A stretch of 64,000 nucleotides of DNA, from NCBI RefSeq assembly GCF_051401765.1, contig NW_027480468.1, positions 992,001 through 1,056,000 on the forward strand, in the 5' to 3' direction. Shown one piece after another: positions 36,181-49,700 of the stretch (positions are counted from its first letter, which is position 1; each line of letters begins with the position of its first letter). The DNA is from Calliopsis andreniformis. Taxonomy: Eukaryota > Arthropoda > Insecta > Hymenoptera > Andrenidae. Under the pieces are notes generated by a model, which ran no database searches, had not been told where the DNA came from, and saw only the letters and a program-made list of their open reading frames with translations. The position numbers and the translations under genes were made by a program.

Positions 36181-37773
36181 CTCAATCCTCAATCCTCAAT
36201 CCTCAATACTCAATCCTCATCCCTCAATCCTCAGCCCTCAAACCTCAATCCTGAATCCTCAATCCTGAATCCTCAATCTTCAGCCCTCAGTCGTCAACAA
36301 TCAGTTGTCAATCCTCAATACTCAATAGAATATCATCAATTCACAGCTTTCAACACTCAATACTCAACCTGCAATCTTCAAATCTCTATTCACAAACATC
36401 AATTCTCATCACTCAACCCTCAACACTCAGTCTCCAATCCTCAATCTTCAATCCTCAATCCTCTACACTCAGTCCCCAATCCTCAATCTTCATTCCTCAA
36501 TACTCAATCTTCAATCCTCAATCCTCAATACTCGATCCTCAATCCTCAATCCTCAATCGTCAATCTCCAATCCTGAATACTCAATCTTCAATCCTCAATC
36601 CTCAATCCTCAATCTTCAATCATCAATATTCATTCTTCAATCCTCAATCCTCAATCCTCAATCCTCAATCCTCAACCGTCAATGTTCAATCCGCAATACC
36701 CAATCGTCAATCTTCAATCCTCAATCCTCAATCCTCAATCCTCAATCCTCAATGCTCAGCCCGCAAACCTCAATCCTGAATCCCCAATCCTGAATCCTCA
36801 ATCTTCAGCCCTCAGTCCTCAACAATCAGTTGTCAATCCTCAATCCTCAATAGAATATCATCAATTCGCAGCTTTCAATACTCAATACTCAACCTGCAAT
36901 CTTCAAATCGCTATCCACAAACATCAATTCTCATCACTCAACCCTCAACACTCAGTCCCCAATCCTCAACCTTCAATCCTCAATCCTCAACACTCAGTCC
37001 CCAGCCCTCAATCATCAACCCTCAATACTCAATCTTCAATCCTCTATCCTCAATCCTCGATCCTCAATCCTCAATCCTCAACCCGCAGGCCTCATACTCA
37101 ATCCTCAATCCTCAATCCTCAATCCTCAATGTTCAATCCGCGATACCCAATCCTCAATGTTCAATCCTCAATACTCAATCCTCAATCCTCAATCCTCAAT
37201 CCTCAATCCTCAATCCTCAATCCCCAATCTTCAATCCTCAATTCCCGATCCTCAACCTTCAATCCTCAATCCTCAATTCTCAATCCTCAATCTTCAATCC
37301 TCAATAACCAATCCTCAATCTTCAATCCTCAATCCTCAATCCTCAATTCTCGATCCTCAATCCTCAATCCTCAATCGTTAATTCTCAATCCTCAATCCTC
37401 AGTCCTCAGTCCTCAATACACAATCTTCAATCCTCAATCCTCAATCCTCAATCCTCAAACCTCAATCCTCATGCTTCAATCCTCAATACCCAATCCTCAA
37501 TCTTCAATCCTCAATCCTCAATCCTCAATACTCAATCCTCAATCCTCAGTCATCAAACCTCAATCCTGAGTCCTCAATCCTGAATCCTCAATCTTGGGCC
37601 CTCAGTCCTCAACAATCAGTAGTCAATCCTCAATCCTCAATAGAATATCCTCAGTTCAGAGTTTTCAATACGCAATACTCAATCTGCAATCTTCAAATCT
37701 CTATCCACAAACATCAATTCTCATCACTCAACCCTCAACACACAGTCCCCAATCCTCAATCATCAATCCTCAA
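36181..37773 (+). repeat. g anchor link plus K1-K2 block
   Basis: A g anchor (36388) is followed after 525 bp by K1 (36913) and K2 (37703). The 287 bp (41 heptamers) at about 36180-36466 are absent from the matching place near 52473. The K2 right flank changes to the 9020 type after 37760. Confidence 0.87.
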
Positions 37774-40440
37774 TCCTCAGTCCTCAATCCTCAATCCTCA
37801 ATCTTCAATCCTCAATACTCAATCTTCAATCCTCAATCCTCAATCCTCAACCCTCAATCTTCATTCCTCAAACCTCAATCCTCAATCCTCAATCCTCATT
37901 CTTCAATCCTCAATACCCAATCCTCAATCTTCAATCCTCAATCCTCAATACCCAATTTTCAATCTTCAATCCTCAGTACCGAATCCTCAATCCTCAATCC
38001 TGAATCCTCAATCCTGAATTCTCAATCCTCAATCCTCAGTCCTCAGTCCTCAATCCTCAATCCTCAATCCTCAGCCCTCATCCTCAATCCTCAATCCTCA
38101 ATCCTCAATCCTCAATCTTCAATCCTCAATACTCTAACTTCAATCCTCAATCCTCAATACTCAATCCTCTATCCTCAATCCTCAATCGTCAGACTTCAAT
38201 CCTCAATACTCAATCTTCAATCCTCAAACCTCAATCCTCAATCCTCAATCCTCAATCCTCAATCCTCAATCGTCAGTCTTCAATCCTCAATACTCAATCT
38301 TCAATGCTCAATCCTCAATCCTCAATCCTCAATCCTCATTCTTCAATCCTCAATACCCAATCTTCAATCATCAATCATCAATCCTCAATCCTCGATTCTC
38401 AATCCTCAATCCTCAATCTTCAATCCTCAATCCTCAATCCTCAATACTCAGTCCTCAATCCTCAACTTTCAAGCCTCAATACTCAATCTGCAATCCTCAA
38501 TCCTCAATACCTCAATCCTCAATCCTCATTCTTCAATCCTCAGTTCCGAATCCTCAATCTTCAATCCTGAATCCTCAATCCTCAATTCTCAATCCTGAAT
38601 CCTCAATCCTGAGTCTTCAATCTTCAGCCCTCAGTCCGCAACAATCAGTTGTCAATCGCCAATCCTCAATAGAATATCCTCAATTCACAGTTTTCAATAC
38701 TCATTACTCAATCTGCAATCTTCAGATCTCTATCCACAAACATCAATTCTCATCACTCAACCCTCAATACTCAGTTCCCAATCCTCAAGCTTCAAACCTA
38801 AATCCTCAATCATCAATCCTCAATCTTCAATCCTCAATACTCAATCTTCAATCCTCAACCCTCAATCCTCAATCCTCAATCACCAATCCTCAATCCTCAA
38901 TACTCAATCCTCAATCGTCAATCTTCAATCCTCAATCCTCAATCCTCAATCCTCAGTCCCCAAACCTCAATCCTCAATCTTCAATCCTCAATCCTCAATC
39001 CCCAATCCTCAATCTTCATTCCTCAATCCTCAATCCTCAATCCTCAATCCTCATTTTTCAATCCTCAATACACAATCCTCAATCCTCAATACCCAATCTT
39101 CAATCCTCAATCATCAATCCTCGATCCTCAATTCTCAATCCTCAATCCTCAGTCCTCAGTCCTCAAACCTCAATCCTCAACCTTCAGCCCTCATCCTCAA
39201 TCCTCAATCCTCAATCCTCAATCCTCAATCTTCAAACCTCAATACTCAATCTTCAATCCTCAATCCTCAGTCCTCAAACCTCAATTCTGAATCCTCAATC
39301 CTGAATCCTCAATCTTCGGCCCTCAGTCCTCAACAATCAGTTGTCAATCCTCAATTCTCTATAGAATATCCTCAATTCACAGATTTCAATACTCAATACT
39401 CAACCTGCAATCTTCAAACCTCCATCCACAAACATCAATTCTCATCATTCAACCCTCAACACTCAGTCCCCAATATTCAAACCTCAATCGTCAATCCTCA
39501 ATCCTCAATCGTCAACCTTCAATCCTCAATACTCAATATTCAATCCTCATTCCTCAATCCTCTATCCACAATCCTCATTCTTCCATTCTCAATACCCAAT
39601 ACTCAATCTTCAATCCTCAATCCTCAATCCTCGATTCTCAATCCTCAATCCTCAGTCCTCAGTCCTCAAACCTCAATCCTCAACCCTCGGCCCTCATCGT
39701 CAATCCTCAATCCTCAATCCTCAATCCTCGATATTCAATCCTCAATACTCGATCTTCAATCCTCAATCCTCAATTCTCAATCCTCAACCTTCAATCCTCA
39801 ATCCTCAAGCCTCAATCCTCAATCCTCAATCGTCAGTCTTCAATCTTCAATACTCAATCTTCAATCCTCAATCCTCAATCCTCAATCCTCAATCCTCATT
39901 CTTCAATCATCAATACCCAATCCTCAATCTTTAATCCTCAAACCTCAATCCTCAATTCTCAATCCTCAATCCTCAGTCCTCAGTCCTCAAACCTCAATCC
40001 TCAACCCTCAGCCCTCATCCTCAATCCTCAATCCTCAATCCTCAATCCTCAATCTTCAATCCTCAATACTCAAACTTCAATCCTCAATCCTCAATACTCA
40101 ATCCTCAATCCTCAATCCTCAATCGTCAGCCTTCAATCCTCAATACTCAATCTTCAATCCCCAATCCTCAATACCCAATCTTCAATCTTCAATCATCAAT
40201 CCTCAATCCTCGATTCTCAATCCTCAATCCTCAGTCCTCAGTCCTCAAACCTCAATCCTCAACCCTCAGCCCTCATCCTCAATCCTCAATCCTCAATCTT
40301 CAATCCTCAACCCTCAAACCTCAATACTCAATCTTCAATCCTCAATCCTCAGTCCTCAAACCTCAATTCTGAATCCTCAATCCTGAATCCTCAATCTTCA
40401 ATCCTCAATCCCCAATCCTCAATCTTCAATCCTCAATCCT
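37774..40440 (+). repeat. K2 right flank plus e-f block, copy 5
   Basis: Matches 15036-17711 at offset 22738, then 22731 after one heptamer is lost between e (38732) and f (39424). The last ~1 kb also matches 31060-32057 at offset 8380, so this part is joined from two relatives. Confidence 0.86.
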
Positions 40441-41496
40441 CAATCCTCAATCCTCAATCCTCAATCTTCAATCCTCGATCCTCAATCCTCCATCCTCAGT
40501 CCCAAATCCTCAATCTTCAATCCTCAATCCTCAACCATCAATCTTCAGTCCTCAATACTCAGTCTTCAATCCTCAATCCTCAATCCTCAATCCTCAATCC
40601 TCATTCTTCAATCCTCAATAACCAATCCTCAATCTTCAATCCTCAATCCTCAATCCTGAATTCTCAATCCTCAATCCTGGATCCTCAGACCTCAAACATC
40701 TATACTCAACCCTCAGTCCTCGTCCTCAATCCACAACCATCAGTCCTCAATCCTCAATCTTCAATCATCAATATACAATCTTCAATCCTCAGTCCTCAAT
40801 CCTCAATACTCAATCCTCAACCGTCAATGTTCAATCCGCAATACCCAATCCTCAATCGTCAATCCTCAATCCTCAATCCTCAATCCTCAATCCTCAATCC
40901 TCAATCCTCAGCCCTCAGACCTCAATCCTGAATCCTCAATCCTGAATCCTCAATCTTCAGCCCTCAGTCGTCAACAGTCAGTTGTCAATCCTCAATCCTC
41001 AATAGAATATCATCAATTCACAGCTTTCAATACTCAATACTCAACCTGCAATCTTCAAATCTCTATTCACAAACATCAATTCTCATCACTCAACCCTCAA
41101 CACTCAGTCCCCAATCCTCAATCTTCAATCCTCAATCCTCTACGCTCAGTCCCCAATCCTCAATCTTCCTTCCTCAATACTCAATCTTCAATCCTCAATC
41201 CTCAATACTCGATCCTCAATCCTCAATCCTCAATCGTCAATCTCCAATCCTGAATACTCAATCTTCAATCCTCAATCCTCAATACTCAATCCTCAATCCT
41301 CATTCTTCAATCCTCAATACCCAATCCTCAATCTTCAATCCTCAATCCTCAATCCTGAACTCTCAATCCTCAATCCTCAGTCCTCAGTCCTCAAACCTCA
41401 ATCCTCAACCCTCAGGCCTCATCCTCAATCCTCAATCGTCAATCCTCAATCCTCAATCTTCAATCCTCAATACTCAAACTTCAATCCTCAACCTTC
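40441..41496 (+). repeat. g block, copy 3
   Basis: Matches 32057-33117 at offsets of 8380 to 8387. D module at 40687 and g anchor at 41065. Marks that differ from its relatives are CTTCCTTCCTCAATAC near 41165 and AACCTTCAATCC near 41490. It runs into block L copy 2. Confidence 0.84.
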
Positions 41497-44400
41497 AATC
41501 CTCAATCCTCAATCCTCAATCCTCAATCCTCATTCTCCAATCCTCAATACCCAATCCTCAATCTTCAATCCTCAATCCTCAATCCTGAATTCTCAATCCT
41601 CAATCCTCAATCCTCAGACATCAAACATCTATACTCATCCCTCAGTCCTCGTCCTCAATCCACAACCATCAGTCCGCAATCCTCAATCTTCAATCATCAA
41701 TATTCAATCTTCAATCCTCAATACCCAATACTCAATCTTCAATCCTCAATCCTCAAACCTCAATTCTCAAACCTCAATCCTCAATCCTCAGCCCTCAGTC
41801 CTCAAACCTCAATCCTCAACCCTCAGCCCTCATCCTCAATCCTCAATCCTCAATCCTCAATTCTCAATCTTCAATCCTCAATACCCAATCTTCAATCCTC
41901 AATCCTCAGTCGTCAAACCTCAATTCCGAATCCTCAATCCTGAATCCTCAATCTTCGGCCCTCAGTCCTCAACAATCAGTTGTCAATCCTCAATCCTCAA
42001 TAGAATATCCTCAGTTCAGAGATTTCAACACGCAATACTCAATCTGCAATCTTCAAATTTCTATCCACAAACATCAATTCTCATCACTCAACCCTCAATA
42101 CTCAGTCCCCAATCCTCAATCTTCAAACCTAAATCCTCAATCCTCAATCATCAATCCTCAATCTTCAATCCTCAATACTCAGTCTTCAATCCACAACCCT
42201 CAATCCTCAATCCTCAATCCTCAATCATCAATCCTCAATCCTCAATCCTCAATCCTCAATCGTCAATCTTCAATCCTCAATCCTCAATGCTCAGTCCCCA
42301 AACCTCAATCCCCAATCTTCAATCCTCAATACTCAATCTTCAATCCTCAATCATCAATACTCAATCCTCAATCCTCAATCCTCTACTCGTCAGCCTTCAA
42401 TCCTCAATACTCAATCTTCAATCCTCAATCCTCAATCCTCAATACTCAATCCTCAATCTTCAATCCTCAATACCCAATCCTCAATCTTCAATCCTCAATC
42501 CTCAATCCTCAATTCTCAATTCTCAAACCTCAATCCTCAATCCTCAGCCCTCAGCCCTCAGTCCTCAAACCTCAATCCTCAACCCTCAGCCCTCATCCTC
42601 AGTCCTCAATCCTCAATCCTCAATCGTCAATCTTCAATCCTCAATACTCAATCTTCAATCCTCAATCCTCAGTCGTCAAACCTCGATTCCGAATCCTCAA
42701 TCCTGAATCCTCAATCTTCGGCCCTCAGTCCTCAACAATCAGTTGTCAATCCCCAATCATCAATAGAATATCTTCAACTCACAGTTTTCAATAGTCACTA
42801 CTCAATCTGCAATCTTCAAATCTCTATCCACAAACATCAATTCTCATCACTCAAGCCTCAACACTCAGTCCCAAATCCGCAATCTTCAATCCTCAATCCT
42901 CAATCCTCAATCCTCAATCCTTAATCGTCCATCCTCAATACTCAATCTTCAATCCTCAATCCGCAATCCTCAATCCTCAACCTTCATTCCTCAATCCTCA
43001 ATCCTCAACCCTCAATCCTCATTCTTCAATCCTCAATACCCAATCCTCAATCTTCAATCCTCAATCCTCAATCCTCAATTCTCAATCCTCAATCCTCAGT
43101 CCACAGTCCTCAAACCTCAATCCTCAGCCCTCAGCCCTCATCGTCAATCCTCAATCCTTAATCCTCAACCCTCAATCTTCAATCCTCAATACTCAATCTT
43201 CAATCCTCAATCCTCAATTCTCAATCATCAATACTCAATTCTCAATCGTCAATCCACAATCCCCAATCCTCAATCTTCTATCCTCAATCCTCAATCCTCA
43301 ATCCTGAATTCTCAAACCTCAATCCTCAGTCCTCAGTCCTCAAACCTCAATCCTCAACCCTCAGCCCTCAACCTCAATCCTCAATCCTCAATCCTCAATC
43401 CTCTATCTTCAACCCTCGATACTCAAACTTGAATCCTCAATCCTCAATCCTCAATTCTCAATACTCAATCTTCAATCCTCAAAACCAATCCTCAATCTTC
43501 AATCCTCAATCCTCAATCCTCAATCCTCAATCCTCAATCCTCAATCGTCAGTCTTCATTCCTCAATAATCAATCTACAATCCTCAATACTCAATCCTCAA
43601 TTCTCAATACTCAATCTTCAATCCTCAATGACCAATCCTCAATCTTCAATCCTCAGTCCTCAATCCTCAATTCTCGATCCTCAATCCTCAACCCTCAATC
43701 GTCAATTCTCAATCCTCAATCCTCAGCCCTCAGTCCTCAATACACAATCTTCAATCCTCAATCCTCAATCCTCAATCCTCAATCCTCATTCTTCAATCCT
43801 CACTACCCAATCCTCAATCTTCAATCCTCAATCCTCAATCCTCAACTCTCAATCCTCAATCCTCAGTCCTCAGTCCTCAAACCTCAATCCTCAACCCTCA
43901 GCCCTCATCCTCAATCCTCAATCCTCAATCTTCAATCCTCAATCCTCAATCCTCAATACCCAATCTTCAATCCTCAATCCCCAATCCTCAATCTTCAATC
44001 CTCAATCCTCAATCCTCAATCCTCAATCCCCAATCTTCAATACTCAATACTCAATATTCAATCCTCTATCCTCAATCCTCAATCCTCAGTCCTCAATCCT
44101 CAATCTTCAATCCTCAATCCTCAATCCTCAATCCTCAATCCTCAATCCTCAATCCTCAATCGTCAGTCTTCAATCCTCAATACTCAGTCTTCAGTCCTCA
44201 AACCTCATTCCTCAATCCTCAATCCTCATTCTTCAATCATCAACACCCAAACCTCAATCTTCAATCCTCAATCCTCAACCCTCAATTCTCAATCCTCAAT
44301 CCTCAGTCCTCAGTCCTCAAACCTCAATCCTCAACCCTCAGCCCTCATCCTCAATCCTCAATCCTCAATCTTCAATCCTCAATCCTCAATCCTCAAAACT

Positions 44401-45284
44401 CAATCTTCAATCCTCAATCCTCAGTCCTCAAACCTCAATTCTGAATCCTCAATCCTCAATCCTCAATCCTCAATCTTCAATCCTCGATCCTCAATCCTCA
44501 ATCCTCAGTCCCAAATCCTCAATCTTCAATCCTCAATCCTCAACCATCAATCTTCAATCCTCAATACTCAATCTTCAATCCTCAATCCTCAATCCTCAAT
44601 CCTCAATCCTCAATCCTCATTCTTCAATCCTCAATACCCAATCCTCAATCTTCAATCCTCAATCCTCAATCCTGAATTCTCAATCCTCAATCCTCAATCC
44701 TCAGACCTCAAACATCTATACTCAATCCTCAATCCTCAATCCTCAATCCTCAATCTTCAATCCTCAATACCCAATACTCAATCTTCAATCCTCAATCCTC
44801 AAACCTCAATTCTCAAACCTCAATCCTCAATCCTCAGCCCTCAGTCCTCAAACCTCAATCCTCAACCCTCAGCCCTCATCCTCAATCCTCAATCCTCAAT
44901 CCTCAATTCTCAATCTTCAATCCTCAATACTCAATCTTCAATCCTCAATCCTCAGTCGTCAAACCTCAATTCCGAATCCTCAATCCTGAATCCTCAATCT
45001 TCGGCCCTCAGTCCTCAACAATCAGTTGTCAATCCTCAATCCTCAATAAATATCCTCAGTTCAGAGATTTCAATACGCAATACTCAATCTGCAATCTTCA
45101 AATCTCTATCCACAAACATCAATTCTCATCACTCAACCCTCAACACTCAGTCCCCAACCCTCAATCTTCAATCCTCAATCCTCAACACTCAGTCCCCAGT
45201 CCTCAATCTTCAATCCTCAATCCTCAATACTCAACCCTCAATCTTCAATCCTCAATACTCAATCTTCAATCCTCAATCCTCAAT
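41497..45284 (+). repeat. Block L, copy 2, lacking 217 bp
   Basis: Anchors c (42063), b (42826) and d (45108). The 217 bp at 3990-4206 of copy 1 are missing near 43290; copy 3 keeps them, so this is most simply a loss here. The first part has ACTCATCCCTC as in the g blocks, not ACTCAACCCTC as in copy 1. Confidence 0.9.
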
Positions 45285-45612
45285 TCTCAATCATCAATAC
45301 TCAATTCTCAATCGTCAATCCACAATCACGAATCCTCAATCTTCAATCCTCAATCCTCAATCCTCATTCCTCAATCCTCAATCTTCAATCCTCAATACTC
45401 AATCTTCAATCCTCAATCCTCAATCCTCAATCCCCAATCCTCAATCCTCAATCCCCAATCTTCATTCCTCAATACTCATTCTTCAATTCTGGATCCTCAG
45501 ACCTCAAACATCAATACTCAACCCACAGTCCTCGTCCTCAATCCTCAACCCTCAATCCTCAATCCTCATCCATCAATCATCAATATACAATCTTCAGTCC
45601 TCAATCCTCAAA
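45285..45612 (+). repeat. Right flank of anchor d
   Basis: Matches 18077-18404, 27481-27808 and 58794-59121, with ATCAATACTCAATTC and CACAATCACGAATCC as marks. It reads TTCTGGATCC near 45486 where the others have TCCTGGATCC. At about 45613 it leaves this family instead of entering an e-f block. Confidence 0.84.
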
Positions 45613-46794
45613 ACTCAATCCTCAATCCTCAATCCTCAATGTTCAATCCGCGATACCAAATCCTCAATCCTCAATCCTCAATCCTCAATCCTCAATCCTC
45701 AATCCTCAATCCTCAATCCTCAATCATCAATCCTCAGTCCCCAAACCTCAATCCTCAACCTTCAATCCTGAATACTCAATCTTCAATCCTCAATCCTCAA
45801 TACTCAATCCTCAATTCTCAATCCTCAATCCTCAATCCTCAGACCTCAAACATCAATACACAACCCTCAGTCCTCGTCCTCAGTCCACAACCATCAATTC
45901 TCATCACTCAACCCTCAACACTCAGCCCCCAATATTCAATCCTCAATCCTCAATCCTCAATACACAATCGTCAATCTTCAATCCTCAATACTCAATTTTC
46001 AATCCTCAATCCTCAATTCTCAATCCTCAATCCTCAATCCTCAATCCTCAATCCTTAATCCTCAATCCTCAATCGTCAGTCTTCAATCCTCAATACTCAA
46101 TCTTCAATTCTCAAACCTCAATCCTCAATCCTCAATCCTCATTCTTCAATCATCAATACCCAAACCTCAATCTTCAATCCTCAATCCTCAACCGTCAATT
46201 CTCAATCCTCAATCCTCAGTCCTCAGTCCTCAAACCTCAAACCTCAACCCTCAGCCCTCATCCTCAATCCTCAATCCTCAATCTTCAATCCTCAATCCTC
46301 AATACTCAGTCTTCAATCCTCAATCCTCAGTCCTCAAACCTCAATTCTGAATCCTCAATCATGAATCCTCAATCTTCAATCCTCAATCCCCAATACCCAA
46401 TCTTCAATCCTCAATCCTCAATTCTCAATCCTCAATCCTCAATCCTCAATCCTCAATTTTCAATCCTCAATCCTCAATCGTCAGTCTTCAATCCTCAATA
46501 CTCAGTCTTCAATCCTCAAACCTCATTCCTCAATCCTCAATCCTCATTCTTCAATCATCAATACCCAAACCTCAATCTTCAATCCTCAATCCTCAACCGT
46601 CAATTCTCAATCCTCAATCCTCAGTCCTCAGTCCTCAAACCTCAATCCTCAATACTCAATCCTCAATTCTCAATCCTCAATCCTCAATCCTCAGACCTCA
46701 AACATCAATACACAACCCTCAGTCCTCGTCCTCAGTCCACAACCATCAATTCTCATCACTCAACCCTCAACACTCAGTCCCCAATATTCAATCC
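45613..46794 (+). repeat. Mosaic stretch with two hybrid modules
   Basis: Pieces of several families: a GCGATACCAAATCC word near 45650, D modules at 45841 and 46693, and about 300 bp (46361-46650) resembling 1640-1940 less two heptamers. The two D modules are 852 bp apart, and both run straight into the right half of an anchor. No full anchor lies between 45108 and 47337. Confidence 0.82.
45839..45930 (+). repeat. D module fused to the right half of an anchor
   Basis: Begins as a D module (AGACCTCAAACATC, then the CGTCCT hexamer), passes through CAGTCCACAACCATCAATTC and goes on as an anchor's right half (TCTCATCACTCAACCC). D modules normally have ATCCACAACCATCAG and anchors ATCCACAAACATCAATTC, so the join sits in the shared CCACAA-CATCA. 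A second copy is at 46691-46782. Confidence 0.85.
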
Positions 46795-49700
46795 TCAATA
46801 CTCAATCCTCAATCCTCAATCCTCAATCCTCAATCCTCAATCCTCAATCCCCAATCTTCAATCCTCAATTCCCGATCCTCAACCTTCAATCCTCAATCCT
46901 CAATTCTCAATTCTCAATCCTCAATCTTCAATCCTCAATAACCAATCCTCAATCTTCAATCCTCAATCCTCAATCCTCAATTCTCGATCCTCAATCCTCA
47001 ATCCTCAATCGTCAATTCTCAATCCTCAATCCTCAGTCCTCAGTCCTCAATACACAATCTTCAATCCTCAATCCTCAATCCTCAATCCTCAATCCTCAAT
47101 CCTCATTCTTCAATCCTCAATACCCAATCCTCAATCTTCAATCCTCAATCCTCAATCCTCAATACTCAATCCTCAATCCTCAGTCATCAAACCTCAATCC
47201 TGAGTCCTCAATCCTGAATCCTCAATCTTGGGCCCTCAGTCCTCAACAATCAGTAGTCAATCCTCAATCCTCAATAGAATATCCTCAGTTCAGAGTTTTC
47301 AATACGCAATACTCAATCTGCAATCTTCAAATCTCTATCCACAAACATCAATTCTCATCACTCAACCCTCAACACACAGTCCCCAATCCTCAATCATCAA
47401 TCCTCAATCCTCAATCGTCAACCTTCAATCCTCAATACTCAATATTCAATCCTCATTCCTCAATCCTCTATCCACAATCCTCATTCTTCCATTCTCAATA
47501 CCCAATACTCAATCTTCAATCCTCAATCCTCAATCCTCGATTCTCAGTCCTCAATCCTCAGTCCTCAGTCCTCAAACCTCAATCCTCAACCCTCGGCCCT
47601 CATCGTCAATCCTCAATCCTCAATCCTCAATCCTCGATATTCAATCCTCAATACTCGATCTTCAATCCTCAATCCTCAATTCTCAATCCTCAACCTTCAA
47701 TCCTCAATCCTCAAGCCTCAATCCTCAATCCTCAATCGTCAGTCTTCAATCTTCAATACTCAATTTTCAATCCTCAATCCTCAATCCTCAATCCTCAATC
47801 CTCATTCTTCAATCATCAATACCCAATCCTCAATCTTTAATCCTCAAACCTCAATCCTCAATTCTCAATCCTCAATCCTCAGTCCTCAGTCCTCAAACCT
47901 CAATCCTCAACCCTCAGCCCTCATCCTCAATCCTCAATCCTCAATCCTCAATCCTCAATCTTCAATCCTCAATACTCAAACTTCAATCCTCAATCCTCAA
48001 TACTCAATCCTCAATCCTCAATCCTCAATCGTCAGCCTTCAATCCTCAATACTCAATCTTCAATCCCCAATCCTCAATACCAAATCTTCAATCTTCAATC
48101 ATCAATCCTCAATCCTCGATTCTCAATCCTCAATCCTCAGTCCTCAGTCCTCAAACCTCAATCCTCAACCCTCAGCCCTCATCCTCAATCCTCAATCCTC
48201 AATCTTGAATCCTCAACCCTCAAACCTCAATACTCAATCTTCAATCCTCAATCCTCAGTCCTCAAACCTCAATTCTGAATCCTCAATCCTGAATCCTCAA
48301 TCTTCAATCCTCAATCCCCAATCCTCAATCTTCAATCCTCAATCCTCAATCCTCAATCCTCAATCCTCAATCTTCAATCCTCGATCCTCAATCCTCCATC
48401 CTCAGTCCCAAATCCTCAATCTTCAATCCTCAATCCTCAACCATCAATCTTCAGTCCTCAATACTCAGTCTTCAATCCTCAATCCTCAATCCTCAATCCT
48501 CAATCCTCATTCTTCAATCCTCAATAACCAATCCTCAATCTTCAATCCTCAATCCTCAATCCTGAATTCTCAATCCTCAATCCTGGATCCTCAGACCTCA
48601 AACATCTATACTCAACCCTCAGTCCTCGTCCTCAATCCACAACCATCAGCCCTCAATCCTCAATCTTCAATCATCAATATACAATCTTCAATCCTCAGTC
48701 CTCAATCCTCAATACTCAATCCTCCACCGTCAATGTTCAATCCGCAATACCCAATCCTCAATCGTCAATCCTCAATCCTCAATCCTCAATCCTCAATCCT
48801 CAATCCTCAATCCTCAATCCTCAGCCCTCAGATCTCAATCCTGAATCCTCAATCCTGAATCCTCAATCTTCAGCCCTCAGTCGTCAACAGTCAGTTGTCA
48901 ATCCTCAATCCTCAATAGAATATCATCAATTCACAGCTTTCAATACTCAATACTCAACCTGCAATCTTCAAATCTCTATTCACAAACATCAATTCTCATC
49001 ACTCAACCCTCAACACTCAGTCCCCAATCCTCAATCTTCAATCCTCAATCCTCTACGCTCAGTCCCCAATCCTCAATCTTCATTCCTCAATACTCAATCT
49101 TCAATCCTCAATCCTCAATACTCGATCCTCAATCCTCAATCCTCAATCGTCAATCTCCAATCCTGAATACTCAATCTTCAATCCTCAATCCTCAATACTC
49201 AATCCTCAATCCTCATTCTTCAATCCTCAATACCCAATCCTCAATCTTCAATCCTCAATCCTCAATCCTGAACTCTCAATCCTCAATCCTCAGTCCTCAG
49301 TCCTCAAACCTCAATCCTCAACCCTCAGGCCTCATCCTCAATCCTCAATCGTCAATCCTCAATCCTCAATCTTCAATCCTCAATACTCAAACTTCAATCC
49401 TCAATCTTCAATCCTCAATCCTCAATCCTCAATCCTCAATCCTCATTCTCCAATCCTCAATACCCAATCCTCAATCTTCAATCCTCAATCCTCAATCCTG
49501 AATTCTCAATCCTCAATCCTCAATCCTCAGACATCAAACATCTATACTCATCCCTCAGTCCTCGTCCTCAATCCACAACCATCAGTCCGCAATCCTCAAT
49601 CTTCAATCATCAATATTCAATCTTCAATCCTCAATACCCAATACTCAATCTTCAATCCTCAATCCTCAAACCTCAATTCTCAAACCTCAATCCTCAATCC

